From the NCBI GenBank assembly GCA_949289575.1, contig CASEOG010000005.1, positions 356,006 to 420,005 of the forward strand: DNA of 64,000 nucleotides, read 5' to 3'. The first letter of the stretch is position 1. Each line of letters starts with the position of its first letter. The DNA comes from an uncultured Spirochaetales bacterium (GTDB taxonomy: Bacteria > Spirochaetota > Spirochaetia > JAFGXN01). Below the pieces are notes generated by a model, which ran no database searches, was not told where the DNA came from, and was given only the letters and a program-made list of their open reading frames with translations. Both the position numbers and the translations under genes were made by a program. Shown piece after piece: positions 45,814-52,315 of this stretch.

Positions 45814-46391
45814 TACGGAATGATTTTCGTAAGCGGGTATTTCTGCTTCAGATCATCCGGACGGCGATCTTCTTCCGCCAGTTCGATCGAACGACCCGAT
45901 TTAGCGATTTCCCCCTGAATCATCGCCACAATCGGTTTCATATCCTGTTTGTTGGAGAAAGAAACAACCAACGCATCCTCTTTTTCGGCTGTCGAAAACT
46001 GCCAGACAATGTAGTTGGGCATGAACATGTTGGGTATGTCATACGGATTCACCGCAATCGAAACGAGAACACGGTGATGATACATCGTTATTTTTGTCAC
46101 GCGATCCAAAGGCAGCCGTTTCTTCATAAAAGGCAGCAACGCATTCGGATTCTTTTCGACGATGTTGTCGTCAGCATCCACTCTCAGCCCCCGCTTTGAC
46201 AAAAGGCGGAAAAAGAACGGTGCGACACAACCGAAAACAATCAGAAATCCGCTCAATCCGGGAACGGACGGATAAACCGCTCCTCCCAGAAAAATAAAAC
46301 CGAGCAGAAGCAGCAAATGCATCCAGTCGAACAGACCGTCCCCCGGTCCGTAGCAGGCGTAATGCTTCACGTTAAACGAATTCTTTTTCAT
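45813..46391 (-). CDS. Membrane protein with a PH-like cytoplasmic part
   Basis: A 192-residue protein with two membrane helices (about 23-42 and 46-63, LLLLLGFIFLGGAVYP and GFLIVFGCVAPFFFRLL) followed by a beta-rich domain (KKRLPLDRVTKITMYHHRVLVSI in part) like bacterial PH domains (DUF304-like). C-terminus charged. Role unknown. GGAGG lies six bases before the ATG. It is followed directly by the two-domain exported protein. Confidence 0.55.
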   Translation of the reverse strand: MKKNSFNVKHYACYGPGDGLFDWMHLLLLLGFIFLGGAVYPSVPGLSGFLIVFGCVAPFFFRLLSKRGLRVDADDNIVEKNPNALLPFMKKRLPLDRVTKITMYHHRVLVSIAVNPYDIPNMFMPNYIVWQFSTAEKEDALVVSFSNKQDMKPIVAMIQGEIAKSGRSIELAEEDRRPDDLKQKYPLTKIIP

Positions 46392-46458
46392 AAAAACCTC
46401 CGATAATTGATTCGTTTATAAGACAACAATTCGAAAAACGGACTGTCGTTTTTCCCTT

Positions 46459-47568
46459 TCAATCCGGCAACTCGGCTTTCTGCGGAACATCGGTTATCCT
46501 CGGCACGGCCGCCCCGCAGCCGAACTCTCCGGACGTTTCCAGCCCCCAGGAACAGAGACTTCCGTCCGAAAGCAGCACGTGCAGGCAGTCGTGACCGCCG
46601 TAAACTTTCCGAACCGACCGGCTGCCGAACAGCGAAACATCGACAGGCAAAGGAACTGCCGACTCGCATCCGAAACGGTAACCGGAACCGAAAACGCCGC
46701 CGACATTGCGCCCCCAAACGAAGAGCCGCCCGTCTCCGTCGACGGCCGCCGTATGCCCGGCTCCGGCAGCCAACGACACAACACCCGTCAGCAACCCGCT
46801 GCCGTCCGGCGACACAACCCGGCACGGTTGCGGTTCATCCCCGAAACGACCCGTTCCGAGCCGGCCGTCGCCGCCGCTTCCCCATGCCGACACCGTTCCG
46901 TCGCGGTGCAGAACCGCAATATGCCGGCAGCCGCAGGCAACCGCCTGCGCGTCATCGATTCCTTCCGCCCGAACCGGTTCGTCGCTGACCGTTTCCGTTC
47001 CGGGAAGCCGCCCCCAGACGTAGACGCGGCCGTCTTCACCGGGAGCCGCCGCGAAACCGTATCCGCAGCTCAGCCCCGTCAAACGCGTTCGGCCGGCTTC
47101 ACCGCGACCGATTTCCGTAAGCACATCGTCGGCGTTATCCGTCTCTCCCCATCGGTAGAGGCGGCCGGAAGCGGTCAGTGCCGCCGAAAAAAGGTCGCCG
47201 ACAGCCGCATCCGTCACTTTTTCGCCGCGGGGAAAGACAACCTCTTTCGGATTGACGGCAACGCACCGCGGTTCGGCCGCAACGCACCCCGCTACCGGAC
47301 CGCCGCCCCACGTAAAAAGGCGGCCGTCCGTCGTAACGGCGGCGCACCGGTCGGCACCCGCCGCCGCACGGGTCACAGGCGGCAGCTGCGGCACTTCGAC
47401 AAACCGGCTTACATACTCATTCCCCTCCAGAAAGGTCTGTCCGCAAATCAACAGCCATCCCCGTTCATCGATTGCCGTCAGAGAAAAACCGGTCGGCGAC
47501 GCCTCAAAGCGCATCGGCAGACGCAGCCTCCGCCTCACTGTCGCTTTTTTCGGCTTTTTCTCTACCAT
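46459..47568 (-). CDS. RCC1-repeat (beta-propeller) protein
   Basis: Up to 369 residues with about six RCC1-type repeats, each with a [AV]-A-x-[GC]-x-x-[HF]-x-[AV]-[AV]-L/V-x-x-D-G-R-[LV]-[FY]-x-W-G pattern (for example CRHIAVLHRDGTVSAWGSGG and AGHTAAVDGDGRLFVWGRN). This predicts a seven-bladed propeller. No signal peptide is seen, so it is probably cytoplasmic; the partner is unknown. The start is uncertain: ATG 47568 overlaps the upstream gene by 65 bases, ATG 47514 by 11. Confidence 0.82.
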   Translation of the reverse strand: MVEKKPKKATVRRRLRLPMRFEASPTGFSLTAIDERGWLLICGQTFLEGNEYVSRFVEVPQLPPVTRAAAGADRCAAVTTDGRLFTWGGGPVAGCVAAEPRCVAVNPKEVVFPRGEKVTDAAVGDLFSAALTASGRLYRWGETDNADDVLTEIGRGEAGRTRLTGLSCGYGFAAAPGEDGRVYVWGRLPGTETVSDEPVRAEGIDDAQAVACGCRHIAVLHRDGTVSAWGSGGDGRLGTGRFGDEPQPCRVVSPDGSGLLTGVVSLAAGAGHTAAVDGDGRLFVWGRNVGGVFGSGYRFGCESAVPLPVDVSLFGSRSVRKVYGGHDCLHVLLSDGSLCSWGLETSGEFGCGAAVPRITDVPQKAELPD

Positions 47569-47728
47569 TCTCTTCCGATTTGACGCCGAAAGGATACGGT
47601 CCCCAATGATCGCAAACGGCCGGATGCGCCGCCAACATTTCCCTTACTTTTCTCAATGCACAAACACCGGCAGCCGCTACTGCCCCGATTCCCAAAGCCA
47701 ATCCGACCGGTTTAAGACCGTTAACCAT
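47504..47728 (-). CDS. Small protein with one hydrophobic segment
   Basis: A 74-residue protein: a short N-terminus, one hydrophobic helix (about 7-24, VGLALGIGAVAAAGVCAL) and a charged C-terminal half ending SDSEAEAASADAL. AGGAGG lies five bases upstream of the ATG. It overlaps the RCC1-repeat gene and may be coupled to it. No family recognised. Confidence 0.55.
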   Translation of the reverse strand: MVNGLKPVGLALGIGAVAAAGVCALRKVREMLAAHPAVCDHWGPYPFGVKSEENGREKAEKSDSEAEAASADAL

Positions 47729-47853
47729 AAAACCTCCTCTCCCGAACGGGAGTTTTCCGCTTCCGTTTTCGTTTGATAATTTACTTTAAAGCAGGGGGTA
47801 TGACGTACAGTGGCAGAGTAAAAAAATATTTTCTTTTTTCGGGAAATTCTCTT

Positions 47854-47881
47854 CTTGAAAAAACAGAGGGATATGATAATA
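47854..47881 (+). promoter_or_regulatory. Possible promoter of the lyxose-isomerase-like gene
   Basis: TTGAAA (47854-47859), 16 bases, TAATAT (47876-47881). Alternative -10 elements overlap in this AT-rich stretch. Confidence 0.4.
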
Positions 47882-47914
47882 TGATGATATCAGAAAACGA
47901 TCAGGAGAATCTCA

Positions 47915-48598
47915 ATGAAACGATCGGAAATCAACGCCGTTATCAAACGATTTGAAACACTTTTGGCGGAACACCGCTTCGAACTGCCGCCTTTCCTCGC
48001 GCTGACACCGGCCGAATGGCAGACCAAAGGAAGCGAATACGATGAAATCCGCGATAATCAGCTCGGGTGGGATGTGACCGATTACGGCATGGGAAATTAC
48101 CGAAAATTGGGACTGGCCCTCATTACGCTGCGCAACGGAAATACCCGCAATCCGAAGTATACGAAATCGTATGCCGAAAAGATCATGTTGCTGGAACCGG
48201 GACAGGTCTCGCCGATGCATTTTCACTGGAATAAAATGGAAGATATTATCAACCGGGGAGGCGGAACGGTTTCTTTCCGGCTCTACAACGCCGATGAAAA
48301 TGACGGACTTGCCGCAACCGATGTCCCTGTCTACCGTGACGGTCTCTGCTATACGGTGCCTGCCGGCAGTGTTGTTTCCCTGAAACCGGGCGAAAGTCTG
48401 ACCCTTTACCCGCGCTGCTATCACGAATTTTTTGTCCCCGAAGAAAGCGGTCCCGTTCTCATCGGCGAAGTCTCGATGTGCAACGACGACAACACCGACA
48501 ACCGCTTCTACGAGCCGCTGGGCCGTTTCCCGACGGTGGAAGAAGACGAACCGGCTTACCGGCTTCTGTGCACGGAATATCCGAAAGCTGCGCGGTAA
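47915..48598 (+). CDS. D-lyxose ketol-isomerase family protein
   Basis: A 227-residue cupin-fold protein. SPMHFHWNKMEDIINRGGG (about 97-115) holds the HxH and Glu metal ligands of D-lyxose isomerases, with a later His in LYPRCYHEFFVPEE and GEVSMCNDDNTDN near the end. The family interconverts D-lyxose and D-xylulose, or mannose and fructose. AGGAG lies seven bases before the ATG. No sugar transporter is nearby, so the physiological substrate is open. Confidence 0.85.
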   Translation: MKRSEINAVIKRFETLLAEHRFELPPFLALTPAEWQTKGSEYDEIRDNQLGWDVTDYGMGNYRKLGLALITLRNGNTRNPKYTKSYAEKIMLLEPGQVSPMHFHWNKMEDIINRGGGTVSFRLYNADENDGLAATDVPVYRDGLCYTVPAGSVVSLKPGESLTLYPRCYHEFFVPEESGPVLIGEVSMCNDDNTDNRFYEPLGRFPTVEEDEPAYRLLCTEYPKAAR

Positions 48599-48601
48599 AA
48601 T

Positions 48602-48681
48602 TTTCACAGTCAGAAAATGGCCGTTTCAGAGTCAGAAAAAAATTTTTCACAGTCACAAACGGATGCTTTGTGACTGTGAAA
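48602..48681. repeat. Three direct copies and one inverted copy of TTTCACAGTCAGAAAA-like repeat
   Basis: Copies at 48602-48617, 48624-48639 (one change) and 48645-48659 are spaced 22 and 21 bases, about two helix turns. An inverted copy at 48667-48681 pairs perfectly with the third over 15 bases (loop of seven). The right part could act as a transcription terminator for the upstream gene or as a protein-binding array. It lies just past the stop codon at 48598. Confidence 0.8.
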
Positions 48682-48755
48682 CAGGTCAGTTTCAGACCGT
48701 TTTTTGATCTTTAAATTATACAGAAAATTAAAATTCGATTATATACCGAAAACTC

Positions 48756-48783
48756 TTTACACACCATATCCGATGTGTATAAT
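48756..48783 (+). promoter_or_regulatory. Promoter of the HU-like gene
   Basis: TTTACA (48756-48761), 16 bases, TATAAT (48778-48783). Transcription would start near 48790, giving a leader of about 100 bases. Confidence 0.65.
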
Positions 48784-48800
48784 AGACGTATCGCCATCGG

Positions 48801-48823
48801 GAAGCGGACCGACAGACCGCTTC
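48801..48823 (+). promoter_or_regulatory. Hairpin in the leader of the HU-like gene
   Basis: GAAGCGG and CCGCTTC pair around a nine-base loop, 11-33 bases after the predicted transcription start. It could stabilise the 5' end or bind a regulator. No T run follows, so it is not a terminator. Confidence 0.5.
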
Positions 48824-48890
48824 GACGATGATAAACCAAACAGTCGAAAAAACGACGCAGGAGGTTGAATCGACATTAAGAGGATATTCT

Positions 48891-49265
48891 ATGATTTATA
48901 CAATACGAGAAAAACAAAATCCGTTGAATAGAACGGAGAGTCAGTTTTATGCGGTTCCCGTATGGAACGGGAAAATCGAGCTGCGCGATCTGGCGCAGGA
49001 AATAGCGGAACTTTGTACGCTGACGGAAGCCGATGTGACGGCTGTTTTGGAAAGCTTTCTTTCCCGAATCCCGCCGCACCTGATGAGAGGATCTGTTATC
49101 TGCCTCGGCGATTTCGGTTCTTTTCGTCTCTCCTTTCGCAGCAAAGGAAGCCGCACCATAGAGGAGGTCTCATCGGAAGATATTCACAATGTCAGAATTG
49201 TTTTTCGTGCCCGACCGGAATTAAAACACCGTGTCAGCCGTGTTAAGTTTACAAAAAAGAGCTGA
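48891..49265 (+). CDS. HU-like DNA-binding protein (Bacteroidetes HU-HIG type)
   Basis: A 124-125 residue protein with the HU fold in the larger variant common in Bacteroidetes: IELRDLAQEIAELCTLTEADVTAVLESFL (first helices, in part), GDFGSFRLSFRSKGSRTIEE and VRIVFRARPELK, where HU has its DNA-binding arm. The ATG at 48891 follows AAGAGGA; a longer frame from 48828 would run through leader sequence. Such proteins bend DNA in nucleoids; some are linked with mobile elements. Single gene, own promoter. Confidence 0.78.
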   Translation: MIYTIREKQNPLNRTESQFYAVPVWNGKIELRDLAQEIAELCTLTEADVTAVLESFLSRIPPHLMRGSVICLGDFGSFRLSFRSKGSRTIEEVSSEDIHNVRIVFRARPELKHRVSRVKFTKKS

Positions 49266-49648
49266 TTCGGGTAACATCCCGAACCAATGAAAATCGATAT
49301 CAATAAAGCACGATTTCCGCCCGGGGCTTTCACCCGGTAAACATTAAGAGAAATCGTCCTACCATGAATGAAACCCGATCCCCGCAGGCTGTCGGAAAGC
49401 AGGATTCGGAATAGCGAACTGTTGAATAAGTACGGCCGTTTTCATCTTAAAGATAACAACGCCGTAACGGAATTATGATAATCATGCTTTGCCCCCGATC
49501 GGGAGTCAAAGCCGGAAACTCTGCCTGTCAGAGTCTTAAGTCTGAGTTTAAGAAAGGGGACCCGTCTCCCGCAAGGGACTCCTGCATCCCCCGTTTATTC
49601 TACAATATACGTATATTACCAATTTGATTAATTATTTTAGCTGAAGCT
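49266..49648 (+). other. Gene-free 383-base stretch, candidate structured RNA
   Basis: No credible protein gene lies here. Several stems are visible on the plus strand: CGATTTC/GAAATCG (49311-49317 with 49350-49356) enclosing CCGGG/CCCGG (49321-49325 with 49333-49337), ACTCTG/CAGAGT (49518-49523 with 49529-49534), and GGGGA/TCCCC (49556-49560 with 49587-49591). The stretch ends in a strong plus-strand terminator although no plus-strand coding gene follows the HU-like gene. I could not match it to tmRNA, RNase P, SRP or 6S RNA by eye. Confidence 0.4.
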
Positions 49649-49674
49649 GCCCCTCCGGAAACGGAGGGGCTTTT
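49649..49674 (+). terminator. Terminator with GAAA tetraloop
   Basis: Nine-base stem GCCCCTCCG / CGGAGGGGC closed by GAAA, followed by TTTT. It works for the plus strand (HU-like gene or the RNA candidate); no T run follows on the minus strand. Confidence 0.85.
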
Positions 49675-49698
49675 GGTTAAACCGAACGGCTCAAAAGG

Positions 49699-50046
49699 TC
49701 ACTGTTTGTTTTCGCGTTTTTTGATTTCTTCCATCAGCAATTTGATGGCCAATCCGACAATACCGGCATCGTCGGTTAACCCCAGAATCGGAATCACATC
49801 CGGAATGGCATCAATGGGAGAGACAACATAAAGCAATGCCGCAATGGCAATCGCTTTTGCGCCTTTTGCCGCCGCCGGATCTTTCATGATCTCCCAGAGA
49901 ATCAGAATCTTGTCCCAGATTTTTGCCAACGGTCCTTTATTGTAACCGTTAATCTTGGAATTGATTTTGTCGACATCATCCTGCGTGTAATTCTTTTGAA
50001 AAGACTGAAACATCTCTTCGGCTTTCTTTTCTTCGTGTTCGGTCAT
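49699..50046 (-). CDS. YkvA/DUF1232 family membrane protein
   Basis: A 115-residue protein with the DUF1232 core YVVSPIDAIPDVIPILGLTDDAG (in part, about 73-95) following a hydrophobic helix (AKAIAIAALLYVV) and a charged N-terminus. The family is widespread and has no firm function. It ends the minus-strand run that begins with the radical SAM gene, 22 bases after its neighbour, and may or may not belong to the peptide pathway. Confidence 0.83.
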   Translation of the reverse strand: MTEHEEKKAEEMFQSFQKNYTQDDVDKINSKINGYNKGPLAKIWDKILILWEIMKDPAAAKGAKAIAIAALLYVVSPIDAIPDVIPILGLTDDAGIVGLAIKLLMEEIKKRENKQ

Positions 50047-50068
50047 GATAACTCCTTTAGATCTGCAA

Positions 50069-50383
50069 TCAGATAAAAAAATTGATAATTAATCCTACCA
50101 GGATTACGGCTGTTATGCAAAGCAAAAAAATTACAAGGCGATGTATTTTTATGCCATGCAGAAATTGTTTCTCCCCGTTTTTTAATTTTTTGCGGCCTTC
50201 TTCCAACCGACGAGATGCGAAAATAGTGAAAGGAAATCGATCGTATTTCGCCAATTGGACACGTCCCGCTTTCAGCTTACTTCCGCCGTCATTAAGTTTT
50301 TTTCTGATTATCCGCTCTATTACGACAAGACAAATTAAAAAACTCAAAAAAAGAAATATAGCAATTATGTAAAATCCGAACAT
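50069..50383 (-). CDS. Small two-helix membrane protein
   Basis: A 104-residue protein with membrane helices at about 3-23 (FYIIAIFLFLSFLICLVVI) and 82-103 (LVIFLLCITAVILVGLIINFF). The loop between is strongly basic (KLKAGRVQLAKYDRF, RRLEEGRKKLKNGEK). No family recognised. In the peptide cluster it could serve in export, immunity or membrane placement, but the sequence does not decide. Confidence 0.6.
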   Translation of the reverse strand: MFGFYIIAIFLFLSFLICLVVIERIIRKKLNDGGSKLKAGRVQLAKYDRFPFTIFASRRLEEGRKKLKNGEKQFLHGIKIHRLVIFLLCITAVILVGLIINFFI

Positions 50384-50413
50384 TCTCTTTTCTTTATAAA
50401 TTCTGGAATTGAA

Positions 50414-50836
50414 TTATTGTTCCAAATCCACATCTCCGGTTTTGGGATTGATGTGTACTTTTTTGTATTTTTTGAGCATTTCCATCAACTCTTTGGAAGT
50501 AAGACCTATTCCCAGACCGACAAACGCACCGACCAGTCCGGCAATAAACAAAGACGTACTGACAGTAATTGTTCCGGCCGCTGCTGTTCCGGCTGCAAAA
50601 GAGAGTGCGGTGACTCCCAATGATGCACCACCTGTAAACGGAGCGGCAACTATTCCCGCAAGCACACCGGCTCCGGCAAGAATACCGCTCCCGATTCCAA
50701 TCTTTTTCTTTAATTTCTTCTGGGAAATTGCTTTTTTGACAACTTCTGCCATTTCATCCTTAAAAATAATTTTATCGGGACAAATTTCAACAGCTCTCTT
50801 AAAATCTTCTTTCGTCCGAACAATCATTTCGCTCAT
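50414..50836 (-). CDS. Glycine-zipper membrane protein sharing an N-terminal domain with its neighbour
   Basis: A 140-residue protein. Residues 1-37 (SEMIVRTKEDFKRAVEICPDK...) resemble the start of the next gene product (DELIVKNQSDFEQLEKILPER). Two Gly/Ala-rich membrane segments follow (about 45-72 and 76-105, GIGSGILAGAGVLAGIVAAP and AGLVGAFVGLGIG) and a short tail KKVHINPKTGDVDLEQ. Glycine zippers favour helix packing or pore formation. Its start overlaps the upstream gene by four bases. Confidence 0.62.
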   Translation of the reverse strand: MSEMIVRTKEDFKRAVEICPDKIIFKDEMAEVVKKAISQKKLKKKIGIGSGILAGAGVLAGIVAAPFTGGASLGVTALSFAAGTAAAGTITVSTSLFIAGLVGAFVGLGIGLTSKELMEMLKKYKKVHINPKTGDVDLEQ

Positions 50837-51261
50837 ATTCTTCTTCTCTTCTTTTCTTTTTTCCTTACCAGATAAACATATTCGGTATCAGATTTTTCTA
50901 TCTTATATTTGGACAACACTTTTGAAAGTCGAAAAGGTTGGATAGAAAATATTTTACCGAGTCGGCGGGCTGCTTTTATCTTAACATAATTGATAATTAG
51001 TGAAAGCAAAGTGACACAAAAGACAAAACCGATCATACAGCCGGAAACAATCATAACCTTAGAATAAGGAACGAAAAAAACCATTAAAGCCGATATAACA
51101 AACAGCAAAAATAAAAATAAAGAAGACAATCTTAAAGGCCAATTAGTTCTTGTGTTTTTTTGAATATCCTTTTTTAATCCGCTCTCAAAAGCGACCCGTT
51201 CCGGCAGTATTTTTTCTAACTGTTCGAAATCGCTTTGATTTTTAACAATTAATTCGTCCAT
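50833..51261 (-). CDS. Membrane protein with the same N-terminal domain
   Basis: A 142-residue protein. The N-terminal 35 residues match the following gene (I-V-[KR]-[NT]-[QK]-[SE]-D-F then a central P-[ED]-[RK]-[VI]-x-F). Two membrane helices follow (about 45-65 and 70-92, LSSLFLFLLFVISALMVFF and VMIVSGCMIGFVFCVTLL) and a basic tail (RKKEKKRRRI). It overlaps the YkgJ-like gene by 13 bases. Function unknown. Confidence 0.6.
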   Translation of the reverse strand: MDELIVKNQSDFEQLEKILPERVAFESGLKKDIQKNTRTNWPLRLSSLFLFLLFVISALMVFFVPYSKVMIVSGCMIGFVFCVTLLSLIINYVKIKAARRLGKIFSIQPFRLSKVLSKYKIEKSDTEYVYLVRKKEKKRRRI

Positions 51262-51515
51262 TCTTTCTCCTTTAGTTTCATAATATCCCGACAGGATGCC
51301 TTAACTTTTTCGTAAAAAACATCCCACGGTAATGTTTGAAAATATTTTTTCCACAGTAACTCGGCATTACACACATCCGGTCTGTTCTCGTATATTTGGC
51401 ACAGATTGTCTTTTAAAAAACGGCAGACACCGTTACCCGAATCATATTTTTCTAATTCAGGGATTCCCGAAATATGACGACAACATTCACCGCATCGGAT
51501 GCAGTAATCAGTCAT
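51249..51515 (-). CDS. YkgJ-type cysteine cluster protein
   Basis: An 88-residue protein with the full zinc/iron-sulfur-like cysteine pattern: CIRCGECCRHIS near the N-terminus (Cys5, 8, 11, 12), CRFLKDNLCQIYENRPDVC in the middle, and a late Cys. YkgJ-family proteins bind a metal centre of unsettled type; some sit beside peptide- or protein-modifying enzymes. It lies between the PqqD-like gene (eight-base overlap) and the membrane protein (13-base overlap), so it is likely part of the peptide pathway. Confidence 0.8.
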   Translation of the reverse strand: MTDYCIRCGECCRHISGIPELEKYDSGNGVCRFLKDNLCQIYENRPDVCNAELLWKKYFQTLPWDVFYEKVKASCRDIMKLKEKEWTN

Positions 51516-51810
51516 GATTCCTTTTTTCCTTTAATTTAATTAAACGCTTCCACTGCAAATCACGAATGAACGAAATAAAATCGTTCCGGATTGTCTCTCT
51601 ATCGGTGTCGAATTCCTTTTTCAGGATATTTACAATATCCTCTATCGTTCTCGTTCCGTCAATCTGTGAAAGAAAGTAATCCGAAGAATTGTCCAAAAAA
51701 ACCTGTTCCAGATTGCGTTCCGAAATCAATATCGTATACTCCGAATCTTTTCTTCTCTTTAAATAAGTACATTGCGGAATCAATTGTAAAATACGTTTAT
51801 CGCAAACCAT
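51508..51810 (-). CDS. PqqD-like RiPP recognition protein
   Basis: A 100-residue stand-alone protein with the winged-helix PqqD layout: a beta hairpin (DSEYTILISERNLEQVFL), then LDNSSDYFLSQIDGTRTIEDIV and a helix pair LKKEFDTDRETIRNDFISFIRDLQWKRLIK (quoted in parts). PqqD-like domains bind leader peptides and present them to radical SAM enzymes. It lies 14 bases after the second precursor-like gene, where such a protein is expected. It has no cysteine-rich or catalytic motif. Confidence 0.82.
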   Translation of the reverse strand: MVCDKRILQLIPQCTYLKRRKDSEYTILISERNLEQVFLDNSSDYFLSQIDGTRTIEDIVNILKKEFDTDRETIRNDFISFIRDLQWKRLIKLKEKRNHD

Positions 51811-51824
51811 CCGTCACTCCGCCG

Positions 51825-52043
51825 TCAAATAAGAACCACCGGTTCAAGTGAATCGGAAGAAATAACATTCCGAAAATCACCGTACTGCTTGACAGCTCTA
51901 GCTGCAGTAGTTGCATTCACTGCGGCAACACCTACAGCTGCTGCCGTTCCGACAACCGCTGGTAATGCCGCTATTACAGAAGCAGGAACAGCCGCATATC
52001 CACCTTTCATTGAACAAACATAAGGTTTTTTATACTGTTTCAT
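51825..52043 (-). CDS. Precursor-like peptide 2 of the radical SAM cluster
   Basis: A 72-residue peptide starting MKQYKKPYVCSMKGGYAAVPAS; the ATG at 52043 has GAGGA eight bases upstream and matches the start of its paralogue. Features shared with the other copy are M-K-x-Y-x-K-P, A-V-P-x-[SA]-V, A-x-L-P-A-V, an Ala/Val-rich middle (about 25-50), D-[SA]-L-x-P and a hydrophobic end (PVVLI). YxxP in the leader is like the recognition motif read by PqqD-type domains in lasso peptides. Probably a substrate for the radical SAM enzyme; the product is unknown. Confidence 0.75.
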   Translation of the reverse strand: MKQYKKPYVCSMKGGYAAVPASVIAALPAVVGTAAAVGVAAVNATTAARAVKQYGDFRNVISSDSLEPVVLI

Positions 52044-52084
52044 TACATCAATCCTCATTCATGGTATATTAACATTCTATGATT

Positions 52085-52306
52085 CTATATTACTTCAATC
52101 GGAATCAATGCATCGACATCTTTTTCAGCTCTATTATCCCCAATCATTTTTTTTGCTGAAATTGCAGCTGCTGCAATTTCAGCAGCTCCTAAAGCAATAC
52201 TCTGCGCCAATGCATTAACAGCTGGTAGTTGAGCCAAAACAGCCGTCGGTACTACTGCATGGGATCTCGAAAAAGAAAACAATCTTGGTTTATTGTACGT
52301 CTTCAT
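52085..52306 (-). CDS. Precursor-like peptide 1 of the radical SAM cluster
   Basis: A 73-residue peptide starting MKTYNKPRLFSFSRSHAVVP, with AAGGAG six bases before the ATG and nine bases after the radical SAM stop. The middle (LPAVNALAQSIALGAAEIAA) is small and hydrophobic, and the end reads DVDALIPIEVI. It has no Cys, whereas its paralogue has one (residue 10), so thioether chemistry is unlikely for this copy. Possible modifications include epimerisation, carbon cross-links or cleavage; none is shown by the sequence. Confidence 0.77.
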   Translation of the reverse strand: MKTYNKPRLFSFSRSHAVVPTAVLAQLPAVNALAQSIALGAAEIAAAAISAKKMIGDNRAEKDVDALIPIEVI

Positions 52307-52315
52307 AAAATCTCC

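Noticed and set aside
48602..48681. CRISPR-like array
   Set aside because: Repeats are only 16 bases with spacers of about six bases, the third copy is inverted-paired, and no cas gene is present.
49266..49680. tmRNA, RNase P or SRP RNA
   Set aside because: I could not find a CCA end, a tag frame, the GAGGAAAGUCC segment of RNase P or the SRP GGAA loop context on either strand.
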